Assembly: GCF_900258045.1 (NCBI RefSeq) | Contig: NZ_OGVD01000004.1 | Span: 744,001 to 808,000, forward strand | Direction of reading: 5' to 3' | Length of the DNA stretch: 64,000 bases | Source of the DNA: Sphingorhabdus sp. EL138 | Lineage (GTDB): Bacteria; Pseudomonadota; Alphaproteobacteria; Sphingomonadales; Sphingomonadaceae | In this document: positions 37,185 to 45,488 of the stretch, piece by piece | How the letters are laid out: every line of letters starts with the position of its first letter | Numbering within the stretch: the first letter of the stretch is position 1 | Notes under the pieces: model-generated | What the model was told of the DNA's origin: nothing | The model's input: the letters and a program-made list of their open reading frames with translations, nothing else | Databases searched by the model: none | Translations under genes and position numbers: made by a program

Positions 37185-37534
37185 CGATGCGTGTGCCCGC
37201 TTTCGGGATAAGGCAGACATCCCTCTATTTTCCTACAACCCGTCTCATGGATTATGCTCGACTTGGTTTTTTGACATTGGCAAATATGAGGTGGTGATGC
37301 GGTTTGGTGGGCACTTTCGAAAGGTCACACTCGCTTAAGTCAATTCTATTATTAATTAATTGATACTAAAAGATTTTTTGTAACGAATATCGAGAGCAAA
37401 ACTGGCTTTCCATGTGAACAACAGGCGCATGCTCGTGGTTCGCTTTCGGAATCATGTGGGCGCAAAAATCAGCACACGATCAATCCGACGCGACCGTACC
37501 CGTATATATATTTGATCTTGTTTTGAGAGAAAAA
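37185..37534. other. 350-base gap without a recognised gene
   Basis: This stretch between the TetR gene and tRNA-Asn has no credible coding frame. It contains an AT-rich block around 37345-37385 (TATTATTAATTAATTGAT) and T-runs. No direct repeat of the tRNA 3' end, no integrase remnant and no strong terminator hairpin was seen. On the minus strand the bases just after the tRNA read TTTTTCTCTC, which could be where the tRNA transcript ends. Confidence 0.5.
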
Positions 37535-37609
37535 TGGCTCCCCGGGACGGATTCGAACCATCGGCCAATCGATTAACAGTCGATTGCTCTACCACTGAGC
37601 TACCGGGGA
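37535..37609 (-). tRNA. tRNA-Asn (anticodon GTT)
   Basis: On the minus strand the 75-base gene starts TCCCCGG and ends CCGGGGA-G-CCA, so acceptor arms pair fully and CCA is encoded. The D-loop is AGCTCAGTGGTAGAGC. The anticodon loop CTGTTAA holds GTT in the stem ATCGA/TCGAT. The T-arm is GGTTCGAATCC. It sits between the TetR-controlled module and nadK. Confidence 0.97.
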
Positions 37610-37672
37610 ATAGAAGCGATTTGCATCACAACGAGCGCGGCTATAGCAACGTCATTCGCACCCGGCAAGCCA

Positions 37673-38446
37673 TCAAACGACAAATTGTTCCATTGCTATC
37701 CGATCATCCAATGCATGTTCTGGATCAAACAGCATGGTCAATGTCTGGTTGCGGTCAATGGAGATGGTTACCTGGGCAACATCACGAACCTCTTGCTGGT
37801 CGCCAACCGCACTAACTGGCCGTTTTTCAGCGTTCAGTACCTTGATGCTGATAGGCATTTTATCTGGTAAAATCGCCCCTTTCCAGCGTCGTGGACGAAA
37901 CGGGCTGATCGGCGTGAGGGCCAGCAGATTTGAACCAAGCGGCAATATTGGTCCGTTGGCTGACAGATTATAGGCGGTCGATCCCGCCGGTGTTGCGATC
38001 AATATGCCGTCGCAAACCAGTTCTTCCAGCATGATTCGGTTATTGACCTGAATTTCGAGTTTTGCGGTTTGCCGCGTCTCTCTTAGCAGGGACACCTCAT
38101 TAATCGCCGGGAGCACAAAGCTGGCGCCGGAAATTGTTTCGACTTCCATCTTGAGCGGGCGGACCTTGAACGGCCGTGCGCCTTCAATGCGGCGGACCAG
38201 GTCATCTTCGTGCCAGTTGTTCATCAGGAAACCGACCGTGCCGAGATTCATTCCATAAACCGGCATGATTTTCCGCCGGTTGAGCATTTGATGCAATGTC
38301 TGCAGCATGAAGCCATCACCGCCAAGAACGACAGCTTGATCCGCTTCTTCAATCGGAACCCAGTCCATCAAAGGCTGCAGTTTGTTTCCCGCCTCTTGTG
38401 CCTGCGGGGTAGGGGACACGACAAGTGCCCATTTTGATTCGCTCAT
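37673..38446 (-). CDS. nadK: NAD kinase
   Basis: This 257-residue enzyme makes NADP from NAD and ATP. The GGDG motif is at 42-45 (VVLGGDGFMLQTLH). NEVSLLRE and the nucleotide loop CDGILIATPAGSTAYNLSANGPI are the family signatures. Its length is typical of the shorter alphaproteobacterial form. The ATG overlaps the moaA stop by four bases, so it is translated from the moaA-nadK message, and tRNA-Asn lies 64 bases beyond its end. Confidence 0.95.
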   Translation of the reverse strand: MSESKWALVVSPTPQAQEAGNKLQPLMDWVPIEEADQAVVLGGDGFMLQTLHQMLNRRKIMPVYGMNLGTVGFLMNNWHEDDLVRRIEGARPFKVRPLKMEVETISGASFVLPAINEVSLLRETRQTAKLEIQVNNRIMLEELVCDGILIATPAGSTAYNLSANGPILPLGSNLLALTPISPFRPRRWKGAILPDKMPISIKVLNAEKRPVSAVGDQQEVRDVAQVTISIDRNQTLTMLFDPEHALDDRIAMEQFVV

Positions 38447-39429
38447 CCGCCCGTGACGTTCATGTGACGCTCCAATATCTCTGCGGACCCGTCTAGTTGC
38501 GCATTAAAATCATGTCGTAACGGTTTGAGCTTCAAAGCTTTCTGAAGCAACCGGTCAACAGCCTCAATGCCTTCATTGCGCACGGCGGCGCGTAAATCAA
38601 CATGCGCGTTGTGACCAAGGCACATAAATATTTTGCCATCTGTGGTCAGACGCAGACGATTGCAGTTATCGCAGAAATTATTGCTGAGCGGCGTAATCAT
38701 GCCAAGCCGCAATCCCAGAGGTTCGACCGCCATGTAACGTGCAGGGCCAGCGCTCTTGTGCGCTATCGGACTGACAGAATATTGATCCGACAGAGGGGCG
38801 ATAAATTCCTCTGCTGAAATATGCTCCAGTTTCCGGTCCGCGCCGACGTCACCCAAGGGCATTGTCTCGATAACCGTCAGGTCATGACCATTTTTCGCGC
38901 AATATTCCGCCATCGGCATCAGCGCGTCCTGATTAAAGTCCCTGAGGGCAACCATGTTGATCTTTACGCTTATACCCGCTTGCCGGGCGGCTGAAATGCC
39001 GGAAAGCACCTGATGGACATCGGCACCGCGCGTAATCTCCGCAAATTTGTCGGGATCAAGCGTGTCCATGCTGACATTTATCCGGCGCACATTATGTTCT
39101 GCCAAATGGTCCGCATATTCTTCCAGCAACGACCCATTAGTCGTTAGCGTAAGTTCCTCCAGTTTACCTGATTTGACTTTACGTCCAAGCCTTTGGATCA
39201 CATCGCTCATATCACGTCTGACCAGTGGTTCTCCCCCGGTCAGGCGAATTTTCTTAACCCCATGGCCGATAAACCGTTCGGCTATCAGCGTGATTTCTTC
39301 CAGAGTCAGCAGCTCGCTCTTTGGCATGAACGTCATCTTTTCGGACATGCAATATTGGCAGCGGAAATTGCATCGGTCTGTTACCGAGATACGCAGATAG
39401 TCTATTTTGCGGCCAAATCCGTCGAGCAT
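38443..39429 (-). CDS. moaA: GTP 3',8-cyclase MoaA
   Basis: This 328-residue radical SAM enzyme converts GTP to the cyclic intermediate in the first step of molybdopterin synthesis. The N-terminal [4Fe-4S] ligands are Cys20, Cys24 and Cys27 (SVTDRCNFRCQYCM). The C-terminal cluster is held by Cys253, Cys256 and Cys270 (FCDNCNRLRLTTDGKIFMC). The protein ends in the double glycine (NVTGG) that MoaA needs for activity. It is the first gene of a two-gene unit with nadK and is divergent from the EAL-domain gene. Confidence 0.96.
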   Translation of the reverse strand: MLDGFGRKIDYLRISVTDRCNFRCQYCMSEKMTFMPKSELLTLEEITLIAERFIGHGVKKIRLTGGEPLVRRDMSDVIQRLGRKVKSGKLEELTLTTNGSLLEEYADHLAEHNVRRINVSMDTLDPDKFAEITRGADVHQVLSGISAARQAGISVKINMVALRDFNQDALMPMAEYCAKNGHDLTVIETMPLGDVGADRKLEHISAEEFIAPLSDQYSVSPIAHKSAGPARYMAVEPLGLRLGMITPLSNNFCDNCNRLRLTTDGKIFMCLGHNAHVDLRAAVRNEGIEAVDRLLQKALKLKPLRHDFNAQLDGSAEILERHMNVTGG

Positions 39430-39502
39430 TATGTTTTTTCCATTGCAGCTTTGGCTTAAATCCTAGCGTTTTGTTTAGAAGCAGGCAACGGGCTATAAAG
39501 GT

Positions 39503-41629
39503 TTGCTCGCTATAGAAAAGAATAGGGGGACTGGGTATCGGTTTGCGCCCCCACTACGGAATAAAAGGGTATTGCAAGTCATTCAGGAATCTTCACCTAT
39601 CTCCGGTCAAAGGGACGCCAAGCATTTATTCTTGCTGTCCTTTCATGATCGTGACCCTATGGCAGCAAGAATTTCTGCGATGGGTTGGCGCGTCAGTTCG
39701 GCTCGGCGACGGGATGAACTGGCGGGACGTTTTTTGTCTTCGAACGCCTTGATTGCCGTTATCGACCTGCGCGAAGCTGTTGATGATGGCTTGAAAGCGA
39801 TTTCGGATATTGCTGCACTAGTGGATGATAGCGGTATCGCAATCCTCGCTTTTGCCGATCAAGCCATGCATAATCATATCGCGGCTAGGTGTCATGACGC
39901 CGGGGCCACCCATTTTCTCGATATTTCCAACCCGCACGCGGACATCGGGCCGGCCATAAATTTTGCCTATCGCTATGTAGAAAATATTCGTGGCGGCTCG
40001 GAGGCTACACAGAATTTCAATAGCTTACTCGCGCAGATTGAGGAGAAATGGGCTTTCTCCATAACGGGACTGCAGCAAAACTGGGTCAGCGATCAACTGC
40101 GGGAAAATGTGAAAAATGTAGATTTTGATACTTATCCCGCGACCGGCATTTACCGCATTCTCTCGCCGGATGAACGGCTTAGAGTTCGCGGAGCCTTTGG
40201 GCGGCTGCGCACCGGAGCTCCACAGGCCGCAGTGTCTCATTTGTTGAATGGTAACAAGGTTATCCATCATTTGCATGTTTCCGGTGATTATATTCACGGC
40301 CGTCTGGAACGTGTCGCCGCAGAAGAGGCCAGCCACAGCTGGACCGATCGCGATCTTTTGTCGGGCCTGCGCAACGGATCAGCAGCGCGAAGCTGGATGC
40401 GAGATCGTTTGGAGCGGGGTGAAAATCTTGGCCTGATGATCATCGGTCTCAAAAATTTCGGAACGATCAATGCGGCCTATGGGCGACCTATTGGCGATGA
40501 AATCATGCGCCGCACCGGTCAGCGGTTGATTGCCGAGACTATTGACGAGCCATCCGACAAATGCATGGTTGCCAGAATGGACGGCCAAAATTTTGTCGTC
40601 GCGAAGACACTGGATGGCGATCTAGGTGATATGGCAGGAAAATTGACTAGCTATGCAGAGCAGCTTTTAGCCCGCAATTTCGGGCCTATTTCTATTGAAG
40701 GCCGTAAAATCGGACTCGTCGCGCGCGCGGGCGTCGCGGTTGGACGAGATTCATCAGATGAAACGCTGCTGGTTAGACGAGCGACCCTGGCCCTGGCAGA
40801 GACAATGGTGTCTGATGCTGTGCCCGTTAAAATCAGTGGGTCATCCGAAAAAAATATTTTGCTGGAGCAAAAGCTGGAAGGTGACCTGGCCCACGCGCTG
40901 GAGCGTGATGAGATAACGATTGCCTTGCAACCACAGATTAAAGTGGATGACGGACAGCTGATCGGTGCCGAGGCACTTGCCCGGTGGAATCATCCTGAAC
41001 TGGGTTTTTTGGGTGCCGCTACGCTGTTTTCTGTGGCCGAACGGGCCGGTTTGATGAAACTCCTGTCATCGCACATTCATGCCGCCGCTTTCGCCACAGC
41101 GGCCAGATGGCCGGATAGCCTTTCGTTTCTGCGGCTGTCGGTCAATGTCACGGCAGGGGATCTAGCTGCCCCAGATTTTGCCCAAAATATTATGGACAAT
41201 ATTGCTGCGTCCGGTTTTTCCGCGGAGCGGGCTACACTTGAAATCACAGAGTCTGAATTAATAGGCAATCTGTCCACCGCGGCACAGCGTCTTGCGGTGC
41301 TGAGAGAGCAGGGGGTCCGGATCGCCATCGACGATTTCGGGACCGGGTATAGCAGTTTGGCCTATTTGCAGAATCTGCCGCTGGACTATCTGAAGATTGA
41401 TAGTGGTCTAACAAGTGATATTAGTGGATCCACGAAAGACCAGGTCGTCGTGAAATCGATCATTAACATGGCGCGCAGCCTTGATCTGGCGGTCATTGCC
41501 GAAGGTATAGAAACCGAGGCACAGCTGGAAAGCCTGGCCCGGGAAGGTTGCGAATATTTCCAAGGATTCCTGCGGTCTGGCCCTATATCGCAAGAGGAAT
41601 TCGAGATATTTGCGCTAAGAAGTAACTAG
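39503..41629 (+). CDS. EAL-domain c-di-GMP phosphodiesterase with degenerate GGDEF and receiver-like domains
   Basis: In this protein of up to 708 residues, roughly 40-150 look like a decayed receiver domain (LFLLSFHDRDPMAARISAMGW...ALIAVIDLREA) without the usual phosphorylation Asp context. A GGDEF-type fold follows, but the signature is replaced by MVARMDGQNFVV, so cyclase activity should be lost. The EAL domain looks active: GAEALARWNHPELG, NVTAGDL, LEITESELI, DDFGTGYSSLAYL and EGIETEAQ. It probably degrades c-di-GMP under control of the degenerate domains. The start is uncertain: TTG at 39503 is the first option, with others downstream. Its stop shares CTAG with the mfd stop. Confidence 0.85.
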   Translation: MLAIEKNRGTGYRFAPPLRNKRVLQVIQESSPISGQRDAKHLFLLSFHDRDPMAARISAMGWRVSSARRRDELAGRFLSSNALIAVIDLREAVDDGLKAISDIAALVDDSGIAILAFADQAMHNHIAARCHDAGATHFLDISNPHADIGPAINFAYRYVENIRGGSEATQNFNSLLAQIEEKWAFSITGLQQNWVSDQLRENVKNVDFDTYPATGIYRILSPDERLRVRGAFGRLRTGAPQAAVSHLLNGNKVIHHLHVSGDYIHGRLERVAAEEASHSWTDRDLLSGLRNGSAARSWMRDRLERGENLGLMIIGLKNFGTINAAYGRPIGDEIMRRTGQRLIAETIDEPSDKCMVARMDGQNFVVAKTLDGDLGDMAGKLTSYAEQLLARNFGPISIEGRKIGLVARAGVAVGRDSSDETLLVRRATLALAETMVSDAVPVKISGSSEKNILLEQKLEGDLAHALERDEITIALQPQIKVDDGQLIGAEALARWNHPELGFLGAATLFSVAERAGLMKLLSSHIHAAAFATAARWPDSLSFLRLSVNVTAGDLAAPDFAQNIMDNIAASGFSAERATLEITESELIGNLSTAAQRLAVLREQGVRIAIDDFGTGYSSLAYLQNLPLDYLKIDSGLTSDISGSTKDQVVVKSIINMARSLDLAVIAEGIETEAQLESLAREGCEYFQGFLRSGPISQEEFEIFALRSN

Positions 41630-44600
41630 CCTGTTTTTTGCTGCGCCAGTTTTGACAATCCCGTCGTCAGCTGTGTGAGGCCATGGAGCCGCGACTTGGG
41701 ATCGCGCCATCGCCGTTCGATAAACAGCTTGTTATCCGGCCTGATCCGGGCGGTACCTTTCAGGCGCTCGGCATAGGCCAGCAGCCCCGGAACATTAGGA
41801 AACTTGTCGTTATGAAAGCTCACCAATGCGCCGCGCGGGCCCATTTCAATCTTGGCAATATGGGCTTTGACGCAGTTCAGTTTGATTTCCATCAGCTTGA
41901 GCAGATTGTCGGTTTCGACCGGCAATTCTCCGAAACGATCGATCATTTCTGCTGCAAAGGCCTGAATTTCCTGATGACTATCCAGTCCGTTCATACGCCG
42001 ATACAGACCCATGCGGAGCGATAGATCGGGGACGTAGTTTTCGGGGATCAGGATGGGTGCGTCGACAGTTATCTGTGGCGAGAAGCTCTCGGCTTCTGCA
42101 TCTAGCCCGGCGCCCTTTGCCTTCGCTTCCAAAATGGCGTCTTCCAGCATCGATTGATAGAGCTCGAAACCTACTTCCCGGATATGGCCGGATTGCTCGT
42201 CGCCAAGCAGATTTCCGGCTCCGCGAATGTCGAGATCATGACTGGCCAACTCAAAGCCCGCACCCAGACTGTCGAGATCACCGAGAATTTTCAGACGTTT
42301 TTCAGCCTTTTCGGTGATGATCCTGTCCTTTGGTGTGACCATATAGGCATAGGCCCGCGTCTTTGACCGGCCAACCCGCCCGCGAAGCTGGTAAAGTTGC
42401 GCAAGGCCGAAGCGATCGGCACGATGGATGATCAGGGTATTGGCGCTTGGAATGTCGAGGCCACTTTCGACAATGGTTGTGGCCAGCAGAACATCATATT
42501 TCTTGTCGTAAAAAGCCGACATGCGTTCTTCGACCTGCGCTGGCGGCATCTGGCCATGGGCGACAACATAGGTGATGTCAGGCACATATTCTTTCAGAAA
42601 TTCCTGAATTTCCGGCAAGTCAGCAATACGCGGCACTACAATGAAGCTCTGTCCGCCGCGATAATGTTCGCGCATCAATGCTTCGCGTAGAGGAATTGGG
42701 TCCCAAGGCATGACATATGTGCGCACCGCCAATCGATCTACAGGCGGTGTCTGAATAACCGATAGTTCACGCAAACCGGTCATCGCCATTTGCAAGGTTC
42801 GGGGAATCGGCGTTGCGGTGAGGGTCAAGACATGGACGTCCGATTTCATCGCCTTCAATCGCTCTTTGTGGGTGACACCGAATCTTTGTTCTTCATCTAC
42901 GATGATCAGCCCAAGGCGCTGAAACTCCACGGATTTGGCCAGCAAAGCATGGGTGCCGATGACGATATCGATATTACCATTGGCCATACTTTCTTTGGTT
43001 TTCTTGGCCTCTGCAGTCGGTACAAGTCTGGACAATCGTCCAATATTGAGGGGGAAGGGGCGAAAGCGCTCTTCAAAATTCGTAAAATGCTGACGGGCAA
43101 GCAAGGTCGTAGGGGCAATAATGGCCACCTGCATGCCGGCCATAGCTGCGGCAAAAGCCGCACGCATGGCGACTTCGGTCTTGCCAAAGCCGACATCGCC
43201 GCAAACCAAACGGTCCATCGCCTTGCCCGACCCCATATCGCCAAGGACCTCTTCGATAGCCTGCTGTTGGTCATCCGTTTCCTGATAGGGGAAGCGGTCA
43301 ACAAAACCGGCCATGTCACCGGCCTCAATCCGCGCCGGTGTCGCTGGTTGCAACGCCCGGGCGGCGGCGGTCTTGAGCAATTCATGCGCAATCGCCCTGA
43401 TGCGTTCTTTAAGTTTGGATTTTCGTCGCTGCCAGCCTTCTCCACCCAGACGGTCCAGCACCACCGTTTCTCCGCCTTCGCCATAGCGGCTGAGAACGTC
43501 GATATTTTCCACCGGAACAAATAACTTGTCCCCACCGGCATATTTTAGCGAGACGCAGTCATGGGGGCTTTCACCCACCGGGATAGATACAATCCCCTCG
43601 TACAGGCCAATGCCGTGCTCCAGATGAACGACCAGATCGCCCTGACTGAGCGCTGACAGTTCCGCGAGGAACGCGTCACCGCTTTTCCGCCGTTTTGACT
43701 TACGCACCAACCGATCGCCGAAAATATCCTGTTCGGTGAGCAAAGCCAGACTGTCTGTGCGAAAACCAGCCGCCAGTGGCAATATCGTCAAGGCAACCGC
43801 CGCTTCGGCAGTACTGCAGGATTTCCAGTCATCACAGAGCATTGCCGTCTTGACGTCATGATCCTTCAGCAGGTCAAAAAGCCGAGCGCGAGAGCCTTTG
43901 CTGTAGCTTGCGACAACAGCAGTTGTACCAGCTTTTGTAAGTGTATTCAGATGTACAGCCAAAGCCTTGTAAATATTCTCGTTACGCGCACGTTCGGGTG
44001 AGAAGTCGCGAGGCGAAGACACGGAGAGGGATAGAACGGTCGATGATTCCGGTTCATCAAACTCGCTCATGATGTGAATGGGCCCGTCGGTCTGTTGTTC
44101 TTGCCATTCTGAGGGCTCCAGATACAGCATTTCCGGCTCTAGTGGGCGGTAGCTCGATAAATTTGCCTTATCGGCTTCTTGCCGGTTTTTGTAATAATCC
44201 TGAATAGAAGAAAATTGCGCGTCTGCAGCTGCAGTAACTGCTGCATCGCGAAAAACCAGCGCGTCCTCCGCAAGATAATCAAAGAAGCTCGCCAGATTTT
44301 CTTCGATCAATGGCAGCCAATGCTCCATCCCAGACAGCCGCCGGCCTTCCGAAAGGGATTGATAGAGCGGATCACTGGTAGCAACCGCACCAAACAGCTC
44401 CCGATAACGGGTTCGGAAACGGGTGATGCTCTCTTTGTCCAGTAAGATCTCTGAAACAGGCAGCAGATCGAAGCCGTCGATATTCCCGATAGTGCGCTGA
44501 TCGGCGGGATCAAACTGGCGCAGCGTGTCAATCTCGTCGCCAAAGAGATCGATACGCAGCGGCTTGTCGGCGCCCGGAGGAAACAGATCAATCAGCCCTC

Positions 44601-45096
44601 CGCGCGCAGCAAATTCGCCGCTATCCGCAACTGTATCGACCCGAACAAAGCCATTGGCATAGAGAAAGGAAACAAGTTTTTCCTGCTCAATCACGGTACC
44701 GGGTGCCAGTCGGGTGACCAGTTCTTTTACCCGCTCCGGGGCCAGTACCCTTTGTGTGACGGCATTTGCAGTCGTGATCACAAGCTGGCCGCCTGAGGAA
44801 GGGGACGCTAGCCGGGAAAGGGCTGCCAAACGTTCCGAAGTCGTGTGCAAAGCAGGCGATGCACGGTCGTAGGGCAGGCAATCCCAGGCCGGGAATTCAA
44901 TGATGTCTAGACCCGGTTGAAAATAACGCGCCGCTTCCGCCATGGCGCTCATCGCTGCATCATCGGTCGCAACAAAAACGGTTCGCTGGCCGGACCGGAC
45001 GGCGATATCCGCCAGACAATAGGGCCGATATCCCGCCGTTACGCCGGCAAGAGTCATTCCGTCTTTTGCGGATAATAATTTATCTAAATAAGACAC
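41626..45096 (-). CDS. mfd: Transcription-repair coupling factor Mfd
   Basis: This 1156-residue ATPase removes RNA polymerase stalled at lesions and recruits UvrA. The N-terminal UvrB-like module (about 1-330) includes LPYDRASP. A CarD-like RNA-polymerase-interacting domain follows (LVHLEHGIGLYEGI). The RecG-like motor has Walker A GDVGFGKTEVAMRAAF near 633-648, DEEQRFGV, TLTATPIPRTLQMAMTG, and LRGRVGRSKTRAYAY. The C-terminal TRCF domain ends KLAQQKTG. It lies 34 bases after sdhE on the same strand and converges with the EAL gene, sharing overlapping stop codons. Confidence 0.96.
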   Translation of the reverse strand: MSYLDKLLSAKDGMTLAGVTAGYRPYCLADIAVRSGQRTVFVATDDAAMSAMAEAARYFQPGLDIIEFPAWDCLPYDRASPALHTTSERLAALSRLASPSSGGQLVITTANAVTQRVLAPERVKELVTRLAPGTVIEQEKLVSFLYANGFVRVDTVADSGEFAARGGLIDLFPPGADKPLRIDLFGDEIDTLRQFDPADQRTIGNIDGFDLLPVSEILLDKESITRFRTRYRELFGAVATSDPLYQSLSEGRRLSGMEHWLPLIEENLASFFDYLAEDALVFRDAAVTAAADAQFSSIQDYYKNRQEADKANLSSYRPLEPEMLYLEPSEWQEQQTDGPIHIMSEFDEPESSTVLSLSVSSPRDFSPERARNENIYKALAVHLNTLTKAGTTAVVASYSKGSRARLFDLLKDHDVKTAMLCDDWKSCSTAEAAVALTILPLAAGFRTDSLALLTEQDIFGDRLVRKSKRRKSGDAFLAELSALSQGDLVVHLEHGIGLYEGIVSIPVGESPHDCVSLKYAGGDKLFVPVENIDVLSRYGEGGETVVLDRLGGEGWQRRKSKLKERIRAIAHELLKTAAARALQPATPARIEAGDMAGFVDRFPYQETDDQQQAIEEVLGDMGSGKAMDRLVCGDVGFGKTEVAMRAAFAAAMAGMQVAIIAPTTLLARQHFTNFEERFRPFPLNIGRLSRLVPTAEAKKTKESMANGNIDIVIGTHALLAKSVEFQRLGLIIVDEEQRFGVTHKERLKAMKSDVHVLTLTATPIPRTLQMAMTGLRELSVIQTPPVDRLAVRTYVMPWDPIPLREALMREHYRGGQSFIVVPRIADLPEIQEFLKEYVPDITYVVAHGQMPPAQVEERMSAFYDKKYDVLLATTIVESGLDIPSANTLIIHRADRFGLAQLYQLRGRVGRSKTRAYAYMVTPKDRIITEKAEKRLKILGDLDSLGAGFELASHDLDIRGAGNLLGDEQSGHIREVGFELYQSMLEDAILEAKAKGAGLDAEAESFSPQITVDAPILIPENYVPDLSLRMGLYRRMNGLDSHQEIQAFAAEMIDRFGELPVETDNLLKLMEIKLNCVKAHIAKIEMGPRGALVSFHNDKFPNVPGLLAYAERLKGTARIRPDNKLFIERRWRDPKSRLHGLTQLTTGLSKLAQQKTG

Positions 45097-45130
45097 TTAT
45101 GGAATCTATATCAATCTTAACTTGAAGGTT

Positions 45131-45397
45131 TCACTTGGTGAAGTCGAAGTAATCTAGCTGTTGCATCGCGGTCATCTGATCATTCTGAAACTGCTCTGGC
45201 GGCGTCTGCTTTCCGATTGCCCAGGCCATGATATCTACATCCTCTTCCTCAAGCAGCTTTTCAAACCAGTCGATTTCTGCATCGGACCAGCTCTGTCCCC
45301 ATTTGTCGAAAAAGCCGCCGATCATATTGTCGGCTTCCCGCGTGCCCCGGTGCCAGCTGCGAAAATGGAGCCGTTTGAGCCTGACTTCGCGTTCCAT
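45131..45397 (-). CDS. sdhE: Succinate dehydrogenase assembly factor SdhE
   Basis: This 88-residue cytoplasmic protein promotes covalent attachment of FAD to SdhA and to fumarate reductase. The family motif RGxxE is present as HRGTREADNMIGGFF (Arg17-Gly18...Glu21). It is followed by ...WFEKLLEEEDVDIMAWAIG, the rest of the five-helix bundle. The frame is open upstream, but the ATG at 45397 has AGGAGC just before it and gives the correct family length. It precedes mfd in the same direction and is divergent from recG across 91 bases. Confidence 0.94.
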   Translation of the reverse strand: MEREVRLKRLHFRSWHRGTREADNMIGGFFDKWGQSWSDAEIDWFEKLLEEEDVDIMAWAIGKQTPPEQFQNDQMTAMQQLDYFDFTK

Positions 45398-45488
45398 ATC
45401 TGCTCCTGAATCTTTGCTTAGTGACTGCATCAATGCACAGGGACTGTGTCTGGTATATTGATCCCGCTTGCGTATAAGGCGGATAGAC

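Noticed and set aside
37534-37815. 93-residue plus-strand frame beginning MAPRDGFEPSANRLTVDCSTTELPG
   Set aside because: It is the complement of tRNA-Asn; this peptide is a well-known artefact of tRNA genes.
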